A stretch of DNA of 60,000 nt from Tubiluchus corallicola (lineage: Eukaryota; Priapulida; Priapulimorpha; Priapulimorphida; Tubiluchidae). A program made the position numbers and the translations under genes. Each line of letters opens with the position of its first letter. Position 1 is the first letter of the stretch. Shown here piece after piece: positions 42,001-54,500 of this stretch. Below the pieces are notes generated by a model. It saw nothing but the letters and a program-made list of their open reading frames with translations, searched no databases and was not told where the DNA came from. The stretch spans positions 453,194-513,193 of the forward strand of contig JAQGDQ010000099.1 in the NCBI GenBank assembly GCA_030141605.1, written 5' to 3'.

Positions 42001-45000
42001 GCAAAGCTGTCTGCCACACCAGTGCAGTAACTTCAGTTGTGACGCCACTTCCTTGTTGTTTTACATGGACTTTACTTAATTATGTATTAATATGTGTGAT
42101 GTAGAGTGATTTACTAGCAGGATCTTGTTTTGGGAACAAAAAAAAATAAACTAGGTAAGATTCTACCTAGCTATTAAAACTGTTACTACTGCAATATAAT
42201 GGGCTGCGAGGTGTTATAGAGCGTATGTAAATGCTTCACTTAACCTTTGACCTTTTCACGATCATCATCAATCATTGGAACTGTGAAAAGGCTTATTCTG
42301 GGGTTACATCTTAAATGATTCTAAGATAGCTGAAATTGCTCTAAACAAACTTAACGAATCAAAGAATAATTTCAAACAAACTGTTTTCTTTAATTTCAGC
42401 ATGCGCCACACCAATGGAGAAGCGTCTTGGTGTACCCTTGTATGCTGAAGATGGCTGTGCAGCGGCACCGGACGACCCAGAGATAAACGTTTTCATTGCT
42501 GACAGAAATGACTGCCAGGCATTTTACCAGTGCGACCACAGGTGGCCCAAACTCCGCCGTTGCAATAACGAAGGTGTATGGAGCACAGCCTCCGAAAGGT
42601 GTGAGAGTCCATATGACGCTGTAAACCCAGAGTGTAATTACGTAGCACCACCACGCCCTGAAGTGCAAATGCCGGGCACTGGTCACATAGGTAGGTTGGA
42701 CACTTTTTGTTCTTTGAGTTAGTGGCCAATAATTCTCACTTGTATCAAATATCTGAAGCCCGATGATTGGAAATGTTAAAACACTGACATATTACAAAAT
42801 TTCACAAAACAGTAAGAAAAAGTAAAATTATTCTTTCACACACCACTAAAGAAAGCAATCAATGGTCCTATCAGATTTTATTTCAGGATCTTTAAAGACA
42901 AAATGTCTTTTGAGTCAATATTTTAAATTTCTATGTTTGGCACATAACTATTTATGAAATATTTTGTTTTTTATCAACTTACTCAGTTTCGATTGTTTGT
43001 TGTTTACCTGTTGTGATGCAGGTTATTGTTTTTACTTATTGTATGTGCAGATCATGTACAGCTAGAACAAAAAATAAAAATCTCGCAAAGGCTTTGCTAA
43101 CAAACATAAAACTTTAACTTTGCACTGTTTTAGAAATCCAAAAAAAGTAATAATTGGAAGGGCACTTATTGCCATTCAAATTACCTTTCAAAATTCTTGC
43201 AAAGCAGTCCGGCAACTGCTTACACGTGATTAATGGACATTTGAAATAGCAGAGAATATTCAGCCACAGAAAGACAATAAAACACACTGCTTTCTAAAGT
43301 GCTTATTTTTCACTGCTGATAATGGGAGAACATCTGAAAGCAATGACTGCAAATTATCGTCCTGTTTCTTTTTCCTACAGTTTATCAAGGACAAGAATGG
43401 GAGTGCGCTAACGGACAACAGGCCATCGCCTACAAGAACAGGTGTGATGGCTTCGAGGACTGCTCAGACGGTTCCGACGAAGACAACTGCGCTGCACCTT
43501 GCAATCCACAAAACTGCAGGCTTCCCGATTGCCGCTGTGCAGGACCTGATGTCCCAGGAGGTTTGGATGTCAACACAATTCCTCAGTTGGTAGCAATTAC
43601 GTGGGATGAGGCAATCCGCATTGAAGACTACAACCATCTTTACCAGCAGATCTTCAAGAAAGTGTCAGCAAACCGTGCCCGGGAATCCCGACGTAACCCC
43701 AATGGTTGCCCGGCTGTTGGAACCTTCTTTGGTAGTCATCAGTTCACCGACTATGCTGCAGCACAGTCCCTTTACAGTGAAGGCAATGAGATTGCCGCTC
43801 ACTCCATATCTAAACGACTGCCTGCAAGTTACTGGGAGACAGCCTCAATGGCCGAGTATGTAGCTGAATATGCTGACCAAAGAATCATCTTTGATCAGCT
43901 TGGAAATATCCCCCAAAGAAGCATCCGAGGACTGAGGGCCACTAGCTTGCAAACATCTGGAGATGGATTCATCAACTTTGCTCAGAACAATGACTTCGCC
44001 TGGGATTCATCTTATGCAAGTGACCTAAACAGCCCACCAATATGGCCATTCACTTTTGACTATAGGTGAGTTTAATTTGATAAGTAAATGTTTTTTACAG
44101 CTTAGCAGTCTTTTATTAACAGACCCAACACTTTAATATCAATGTGTAACTCTTCTAAGGCCAGCAACTGTTTTAAAATATAAAAATCATATTTCAAAAG
44201 ATTTGAGCAAAAGTATTTGATATTTCAGAATGCTAGGAAGCTGTGCCGTGGAACCATGTCCTAGGTCCCCACACAGAGCATTCTGGGAGATTCCTCTTGT
44301 TGACTGGGTCGACACTAATGACACGCTCTGTGAGAATGTTGACAGTTGTTACTTCCCCAATGACAAAGCAGAAGCTCTTGAATTGTTCAGATCAAACTTC
44401 CGTCGTCATTATGAATCCAACAAAGCTCTGTTCCTGATTAATCTCCGCTCTCGGTTCTTTTTGAATAACGGCTACCACAACTTGGAAGCTCTTCAGGATT
44501 TCTTAGATGAACTGGAACGTCAGGGTGATGTTTACTTCGTCACTCTCAGCCAAGCTGTTGAGTGGATGCAGGATCCGGTAAATCTTCGTCAATCCGCAGA
44601 GTTCTTTGAATGCGACTACGATGACCGACAAGCCGTCTGCGCTCATCCTAACCTGTGCGGTTACTTCAACGTCACCTACGCACCAAACAGCGAAGAACAT
44701 CCAGGTGACAGATTCTTTCAGACATGCAACGAATGTCCGCCAGTTTACCCATGGGTTGGTAATCCATCAGGACGATTTTAAGCCGACATCCTGACTATCG
44801 ACCTGTGAACCACGAATCAATGATTTGGCTTGAAGTTCCGAACACATGTAGTCCAAAAGTATGATACGACACTTATCATTTACTGCAAAACTGTGATACA
44901 GCTGTATGGATTTATAGATGATAGAAATGACGTTCAATAATAAAGTTTCATTTTTTATTGAAATTGAAAAACAATTTTTCTGTTTCTCAAATGCTGCCAC

Positions 45001-48000
45001 TCATGTTTTTTAGATAAAACCAAAACGATGTGGAACAGTACCGAATGCCATCCAACATTCTTTTCTCTCAGATACTCATTATAACATTCTAGCAATTGAG
45101 TTACCGTGGCCTGTTATATTTATAATGTTATATTTATTTATACGGACCATATAGGACCATGGCAACTCAAATGTTATGAGTGTCTGAGAGAAAAGAATGT
45201 TGGAAAACCTTTTTAGTGATGGACACAATAAAGGCATTCCGTACCGTTCAATAGGTACTAATAATATGCAAAGACAAAAGACAAAGGCAAGATTTATTTA
45301 CTGTGGCTCATTTAACAGACAACATTAGCACTAACCGTTATTTAGCAACTTACATTTGCAACAATACAGGTAAGGGCGCAACATACAAACAACGAATAAC
45401 ATGTAAGGCATAGGCCAAGGCGTTGGCAGCTGCTTGACTAGAACTCCCCGATTGTTGTTACAGTCAGAAATCTAGGCCACTCGGTCATACAACTTTATGT
45501 GCAAAGTATATAAAGTCAAAGAAGAAACTATTTTCTCAAACATAAAAATTTCTAATCGCAGAATTCTTTGTGAAGTACAGCAATACACTATATAGAAAAA
45601 ACATTTCCCTTTGGTACAGCTCCAATGGTTTAAGAGGTCTCAATAGGGTGTCTTCTCTTTGATTGTTTATTTTTCAAATAGACGCTATTGGATTTTGCAA
45701 AACTTATATTTTGCAGACAATGAGTGTATGGGCGTATTAACCATTGTGGGAAGGCCACTATTTCTTGCCATCAGATTCGTCTGACACAGCTACACAATTT
45801 TTACAAAATTTGCATAGGCACCATGAAGAAATAGCGTCTGCATGACATTCCGTCATGGCGACGATGATGATGATGACTCGATGACAGTGATTTTTGGGAG
45901 TTTCATTATTTATCTATTTAATATTTATTAGGTGCAAAAATAAATATATACATTTTATACAAGAGTAAAAGTAAACAATAAAAATATATGTTCATGATCA
46001 GTACAAAGGTTGTACCTATGGATGTACGCCATGGATGACAGCAAGGAACTGTTTCTCGAACAGGGCACTGCCTTTGGTTAGCTGCCGTTAGCAAATGAAA
46101 GTTTACAAGTTAATTCAGTAATTCAATGACAGAATGATAATGATGATGAAAGTGATAAAACTACAATAACAATGACAATAATGAAAATCTTATGACAATG
46201 ATGTCCTGTCAATCATGGTGATGATGACAACAATCACACTATTGGTGTTTATATCTTACCAAAGGTTTCGTCAGGCCTCATTAATAAGTAACAATTACAG
46301 ATTAATTTAGTAACAACACTTACCGACAGGTGTCCTTCGTGATGACGTGGAAAATGCTTGTATAAGTACTCCGATGCAACTAACTGCAGCACCGTATCGC
46401 CTAGAAACTCTAACCGCTGGTTGTGACCACTATAATTAAAAAAATAGATAGATATATAGATAGAAATTTATTTTTTTTACACTGCATACACTAAACTCAT
46501 GAGGTCGGTCAATTCATACATTAGAATAAATTACGATTAAAGTTAACAGTTCGAAGATTTTTCAGCTACATCAGGCAAATTACACACTAAAGCGCACATT
46601 ATACACAATAAAATAACAAAAAGTTACAATGTAAATTGGCAGTTACAGAAATTAATTTAAACCATGACATATTAAATCACATAAAGTTACACTTTAAAAG
46701 TTTTCATATGTAACAACATTTAAACAAATTATATACTGTCAGTTAAATTAAGAATATTCTATATATAAAAAATTTATAAATCAGTGTCATTTAAAAAAAT
46801 ACTAAACTATTTCAGAAAATTAAAAAATTGTGGTACAATTTGCATAAAAGCTTTTTAGTGTACTTAAGTATTCTTAACTGTCTAAAGCTGGCTGTCAGCC
46901 CTAGTTATTCATCTACTTTATTACTTTATTGTACAGTACAGCTCCGGAATATTCTATCAGGCCTTTTTGTAGTCAGTTCTAGGTTTTAGAATATATAAAC
47001 CTACTTGATGCATTTCTTATATTGAAAACTGATGCTTTTTATCTGAACTTTAGTCTTATATTTCGGTGACAAGTTAATTTTGCGACATTTCAAACAATAA
47101 CTGAATTCATTAGACACACTAGATAATAGAACCTTATGACAGTGGTAAAAATTTGACTACCACACATAATGTACTTAGTACAAGACAAGTGTATAACTAA
47201 AACTAAATTAATGGCCTTATAAACAACTTACATGGTTAGATGATTGTATCCCACATTTCTTAGAGTGAATGCCCTAGCAAGCAGTCGAATATGAGTGAAC
47301 TTCACACCAACCGATTCCTCAAACTTGGTCAGTTTCTGAAGACAAAGATATATACATACCAGATGTGTTATTAGGATGAGATGCCTCATTACTAAATATG
47401 TACATATCTACTAATAAGACAGAAATAGATAAATTTATTACTCTAAATGCCTATTTGATTCCATAATATATCACATACGGATGGTTAAGTATGTAACAAA
47501 AATACAAAATAAATGAATAAATCAGTCAGTCAGTCAGTCAGTGAGTCAGTCAGTGAGTCTGTCAGTCAGTCAGTCAGTCAGTCAGTCAGTCAGTCAGTCA
47601 GTCAGTCAGTCATGAAACCAACAATAGCTGTATAGATAAACAAATGTATGAATGAAGAAGGAAAAAACAACATATTTTGCACATCTTTGTATTGAATTTA
47701 TGCAAAGAACTAATGCACCGAACAAAACCATTCAAAATAACAGAAACTCTAAAAGACAATTTGCTGAGACATGAGAAAGTAAAAACACCTGAATTCATCT
47801 TCCTTTTGGACATATTGCAGACTGAAAAGAACTTAAATACCTCCAAAATAGGTACTGAGTCTATCCAGTGTCTGTCACCATCAGGTTCTTGCTGTTGTAG
47901 CGGATGGCTGCCCAGAGATTGCCACACGTTGATCTTTCTCGGTTCATCTAGGAACGCCAGAGTGAAAACCCGATCCGCCTCTTTTATATCGCTGTCGATC

Positions 48001-49038
48001 AATAGCGCACCTACAAGATAATGACCAATTACCTGTTAAATTATAGCCCAATCTGCAATGTAAATGAAGACGGGATGATTTTTCATATCACAATTACCAT
48101 TTTGAAATACCGAAAAAAGATTACACTGTAACACTTATAAGAATGCCAAAGCATTTCCGATAATTAAATGATAGATTAAAAACTTAATTATTGGCAGACA
48201 AGCCCAACTAGTTATAAAAAATGGCAAAGCTCCCATTTAACTCAACTTGGATGTAAAGGACCCTGTTGGTCATTCTAGCTATCGAGTTAAAATAAGATCT
48301 TTTCTTATCTTATCTTGAATTATTTAGTTTTTCAGCCATTTTCAGCCTGTCACTTTTGTTCTAGGAAGCTGTTTGTCATTTTATACAAAATTCACCATGC
48401 AGCAAACCAATACTAAGCACCATCACTCAGTAATCTTAACCAGTATGCTCAAAGTGCTGGCTTTACACTTTCATTTCACCTCTGATTAGCTCTTCATAAG
48501 TGTTAGGCAATTATCTATTTGATTTAAAGGTGAAGGAAAGGGAATTTTAAAGTACGTTTGAAAAAAAAACTTCTCATAGATAGCACTTACAGTAGGGACT
48601 TATGTAATGAGAAAAGAAAATTCTTGATAATTTAAAATATTCGTGCCACCTGGTAAAATAGCACGGCATCACCATCCCAGTAAGCACCACTTGTTCATCA
48701 AAAAGGTATTTTTAATCTTACTGACAATATAAAGGAACTTAAACTTTTGCTGAGTTAGTGAAGGGTGTGCTTTGAATGCTCTGATTATTTTTTCAAACTT
48801 TATGCAATGTTATTTCAACTTCGCGGAAGTTTAAATTTAGCAGTTTTATACACCATTACCCTTAATGCAAGCCCTGCACGCAATAAGACAGCACGTAAGT
48901 GATATAAAATTTTAAGGCACCTTTTATAAGCTTTATTTATGAATGGCGTTTCTTGTGCTTTAATTAATTTATTAACAAAGGTAATATTACACATGATGAA
49001 GATATTCCTTGGCATCTAAAACATTTCCAAGCTCACAT

Positions 49039-49114
<76 letters not shown>

Positions 49115-51499
49115 CTTCCAAGGACACAGCAAATGTACTATAAGTGATACACATTTCAAGGCAAATTTCTTGCCTTGATTAACTTATTACATATGAGGAA
49201 GATCTCTCTTGGCATCTAAAACGTTACCAAGCTTATTACACCTTGCACAATTCTATACTTCCAATAAAAAGCCCAACGTGAAGAACTGCAATGTTCAAAG
49301 TAGTAAATGTTACACTTACCGTACGCTCATCTCACATTGGTCAGCAAATACTGTACGTTGACAACTTACCGAAATTTGCTGAATTAAGTTTCTTGAGTTG
49401 TTATACCTAAAACTCACAGTACGCTAACTTCTTCTATGGCAGATAAAGACAAAGACAAAGACAAGATCTACTTACCGTCACTCAATTAAAGACAACATCG
49501 GTACTAACAGCTAGTTACCGGCTTACGTTTACAACAGTACAGCTAATTAAGGATGCAACACACAAATAACGAACAACTTGCAAGGTATATGCCCTAGTGT
49601 TTACAGCCGCTAATCTCACACTCAAGACTGCATGTCTGCAGTAAGAAATCTAAACCATTCGGCCAGCCAACCCAGTACTATCCTTCTAATGCATAACTCT
49701 GTCCTTACCCATTAGTGCTTCAAAACAATTAGCCATAGCATGACGCAGATAGAAGTCATGACAGAGATCCGGACCATGTGCATACAACATGTACTCATTC
49801 AATCGTAGTTTCTAAAAATACAAATCAGTAATATTTATGTACACTTTTGGAATGAAAATTCGCATGTGTTCAATATGAAGTCACTGTTTATCGTTTTGAG
49901 CTTGAAGAAGGCCATTCAAATTTATGGCTAATTTAAATGCAAAATCAAAGAAATCTAGTGGAAGTTTTTGAGTTGTCAAAAACTATGGTAAGATTCTGCA
50001 TCTGTGACAGGAGTTGCTTTAAGTGGAAGCTTTTGTTGCAAATTTGCAAATAAAAAGTGGTTTTCAAAATGGTGAACGAAATACATGTATGCAAACACAG
50101 AGAAGCACCTAAGGGAACGTTGTACAAAAACAGCAGAATTCACTATGTTGCCAGTTTTGAAAACTCAAGTACTGACCCCCATGTTACGAGTTTGAGTTTG
50201 AACATTCGAATCCGGGTTTTTTAATTTGAATTTGATACAAACCTAGATAATTACAAGGAAGTGAAGTGTGTTTAGTGAATTGAATGAATTGAAGTGTATT
50301 TACAAGAGATAAAGGTTGCTATTTCAGAACACTAGTTATAATAATAATAATAATTTCCTTTACGACATAGCCCCGGATAACACCTTAAGTAACTCAAAGC
50401 CTATTTCCAATATGGGCCCCGATCATTGTTATCCGCATGTTACTTCGATAAACCTGCTTAGCTGATTGCTTGGTTGAAGAACCAGTGATATCATTTTTTT
50501 TTGAAATCTCAATGACTCCATTGTAGTTCAACCCACAACCTTCCAAACAAGCACACTACCAGTGCTATATGACATTAAAATTCATACTAAAACGCTATCC
50601 CAGTAAATGAGACTAAATTCTTATGGTAGGAACATTAGGTAATAGAATGAGATGATATAAAACAACAAGGAGCTTTAACAAAGAAATTTTGGTAATTCTA
50701 ATTACAAGGTGCAGTTTTTGAAAATCAAATAACTCATTTTCCTGAACATACCTTAGCTAGAATAGCCAAGTGTTGATTTTGAACAAGAGCTGATCTGTAC
50801 ATCGTCAAACCTCCTTCGTCTAACCCAGGAAACAAGAAAAAAAGATGAACACTGAAAAAATCAATAAGAGTTCAATGACAAGAAAACATCAAAATTAAAA
50901 CAATAGGCCAATAGGAAGACAACTTTTAAAACAATAAAACAATGTATAGATACCTTTTAATACAATGAGATAATATAAAGGTGACATTTAAAATAACAGA
51001 ATAATATAAAGGCAACTTTAAAAAGACAGAACAATATAATGGCAACTTTTAATGCAATAAAACAACACAAAGACAACTTTTAAAACGAGAGAAAAATATA
51101 AAGACAACTTTTAAAAAGGCAGCGAGATATAAACAGCACTGTCAGTTTGTTACTTACGTAGTTATAAATTCAACAACAGCATCGCCCAGAAATTCCAGCC
51201 TTTCATTATGGTTGATAGCTGACATCATTTCATATGGGGAACCCATCAGAGACATGATTTTAATGAGAAAATTTATACCTACAAACATAAAAATAAGATC
51301 AATTTAGCAACATACACAGATGCAGAACCAATCTCGGTCAAATGAGTCAATGGCTTCAACTTACAAACAGGTGTTCTGCTTTTAAGTTAACTGTTACAGT
51401 ATTTCATAATTGCATGAATTAAGCATAAATTTAAATCAATCAATCAAAATCTGTAAGTAAATTTTGTCATCACTTTACATTCAAGAACGATATATTTAT

Positions 51500-51551
<52 letters not shown>

Positions 51552-54500
51552 TTATTTATTTTTTGTAACACCATTACATACATACAAACAAATAAACAAG
51601 ACAGATTTAATCAACAGTAAAAGAGGCATTTACTAGAGACAAAATCCCCTTACAAAGGAATGTTGTGGCTTGAATGTACAGAGCACTTAACTATTAATCC
51701 ATACAAATGTTAAAACTAATTGTCACAACAATATTACATAAAGGGGTATTAATAACTCTTTACAAAATTTACACAACTAAGTAAAAACGAGATAAATGCA
51801 AATGTTTCCTTTTTTGCAACTTCTCGCCATTAACCGAAATAAAGGTGGCCTGCTGTCTGTTAGTATTACTAATTTTTTTCCTATGTTTGAAAATATTTGA
51901 AAAAAGTTGATCAGAGATTGACTAGTGGCACAATAGGACATGGAAAGAAATGCTAAGAACATTAATTAAGAATTCTTGCATAATAAAGTCATATAAGTAA
52001 TTTCACAAGAACGACGAACACTGCTTAATTCGCGAAACGAGAAGTGTTTCTACTGTCGTGCAAGTTAAATGATGAAACACAAAACTGTAACAAGACAGTG
52101 ATTAAAACAAGTCACAAGATACAGCAGACAAAAGCACAATGTAAGTGCAAAATTGTTTGGTGTTTCTTTCTGCCGTGCATGTGTGCTAAGCTAAACTACA
52201 TAACATCGCATTTATTTGTCTTTTTAGAGCAATGTTACGCTCTAAACAAGCAAACAAACAGAGCCACTCTTAATCCAAATTCTGAGCTAACAATAGCAAG
52301 AATACCTCGCTTTCTTCTGGTGGTATCCTGAATACAAGCTTCACCGTATTCTGGCGTTCGTATGCCGCAATTTGAAAGTGTGTTTCTGGCATGGTCTGGA
52401 TTGTTACCATAATTAGTGCGGTATGAAGCATGTGTGAGTGCAAGCTAGAAGAATTCAAAAATTGTAAAAGGCTTATAAAAACATTATTAGCAAGCTGAAC
52501 CGCATTTTCTTAACAGGTTAACTAAATGAACAGGCTTAATCTAACAAATGTAGCCTAATCCAATCTCACTGCATCTTACCCATTTTTCCTTAATCTATTT
52601 TCTTTCACTTTGATCTACTTGCCAGTCAGCTCACTCACTTCAAAATGGCTCTTCATTTCTCACGTGCCACAAAGCTTTAAATTAGAAAGCACAAAAAAAT
52701 AGAACGAAGCTCAGTATTAAAAAGTACAGAAAAGCAGCATGAGGCTCCACATTAAAAAACCCAAAAGTCGTGTGATAGGAATTCTCTCAAAAAATTTGAC
52801 AGCATCTAAAGAACAACAACAACCATGACGATGATGATGTTAACGAAAAAACAACAAAATTAAAAATGAAGATGTGTTAACTGGAAATAATAAACTACAC
52901 CGGTATAAAAACATGACTATTATTGCCTGATGCCGTGCACATTACTGTGACAAAACACTGCACCATCTTCAAAGTCTCTGGCATGATCCTGCAACGGAAC
53001 TGAACACACAATTTTATTCACAGAAATCAAGAATGCTACTTCTGTGTAATTTCCTTTCATATTCGAATGATAATCTAATAAGTGAACCGTTTATTATTCT
53101 TGCGATTTTAGAAACAGAAAGATAAAGATTTTACTGGGATAAAGTGTTTGTAACTGTTAGATTGTTACAGAAAACACAGCAGCATAGCCTAGAGACATAC
53201 CTGCAAGAGTGAGCGGTTCTTAAATTTATAGCCAATTGACGACTCGAGGTGGTCTAAGCTCTTGTGAAACCGAATGTGACAGATTACGACTGGTAACAGT
53301 ATAGCATGCTAGAATATATGAAACAAATATTACTAAATATTCCTCCTCTCTCACTGGATTATTTGAAACAGATTATTCAAAGTTTGAAAAAATAATCTAA
53401 GGCATTCGCAGCACAGTCAAAAGTTTAAATCACTTTATATTGTCAATGAGATTAATAATGTATTTTTTTGGTGAATAAATGGTGCATACTGGTGATGAAA
53501 ATGAGGTGGCATGAACATTTTAAATTATTAAAAAAATTTCTTCTCCAATATCTTTCAAACAGGTAAGTGTAATGTTAAGTAATATAACTTTGTATGGAAA
53601 GTTCTCTGGGATCTACTTTAAAATTCCTTTTCTTTCTTTTTCCTTAAAAGTTCCGCAGCTTACTAGTAAAGGTCACTGCCTAAAGAACACGGTTCAAGTG
53701 AGTTGTAAGTGGTCACTGGTTGAACATTCTATGATTGCAAGCAAAATGTTCTGAAAATAGCAAGTTTTTGCTTTTTCAAAAAAGAAAACAGCAGAAACTG
53801 TAAAGGAATGTGTGCTTCTTTTTGGATTTTTCAAATAAGATCGTTTCGTTTTCCTGATTTCTTACCAAAACGACGTCCGATTTTATCCCGGTTTTGTGGA
53901 AACCTTCACTGCTTAAAGTGGCACATACGTCACGTTTCAGCTCACTAAACAAAAATACAAAAAGAATAATAGAGGAATTTGTTATAGAAACAACAAACTT
54001 AAAAAGTAGACCTTAGCTTATGACGCTGAAAATTGTAGCAAAATTTTAATCCACATTGGGATTTGTACTTGATACATCTACTGCAATGCCACAGGCACAG
54101 CAGACAGAGTATCTGGAATCACTGATCAGTCAAGGATAATTCAATACTCCTAATTAATGTGTAGCACTCCTGTAAAGCATTCACAACACTTTGAAAATAA
54201 CCTACAATACTTCACCGGTCACCAATACAGACTTACGCTAATTGTTGCAATAAAATAGAAAATGAATTAGCAAATACTCTTCTTTTCTTCTAAAAATGCA
54301 TGAGCTCCATAGTGTGACAAAACAAAAACTTTAAAGCTACAGAAACATGAAATTGTATACAAATTTGAAATGGAAAATAATAAGTGAGATCCAAACCTAC
54401 ATTATTGAAACTACATAAGTAATGGATGCATATACATACATATGAAACTGAGATATTGCCAATTAAAATTGTTGACGAAATTATATAAACTTTTACATTT

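Larger units (their letters stand above)
44945..46323. other. end of nested-gene intron: foldback element and SINE
   Basis: Contains the elements at 45033-45249 and 45268-45490. 45850-46240 is ATG/GATGAT-rich simple sequence. No gene recognised. Confidence 0.55.
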
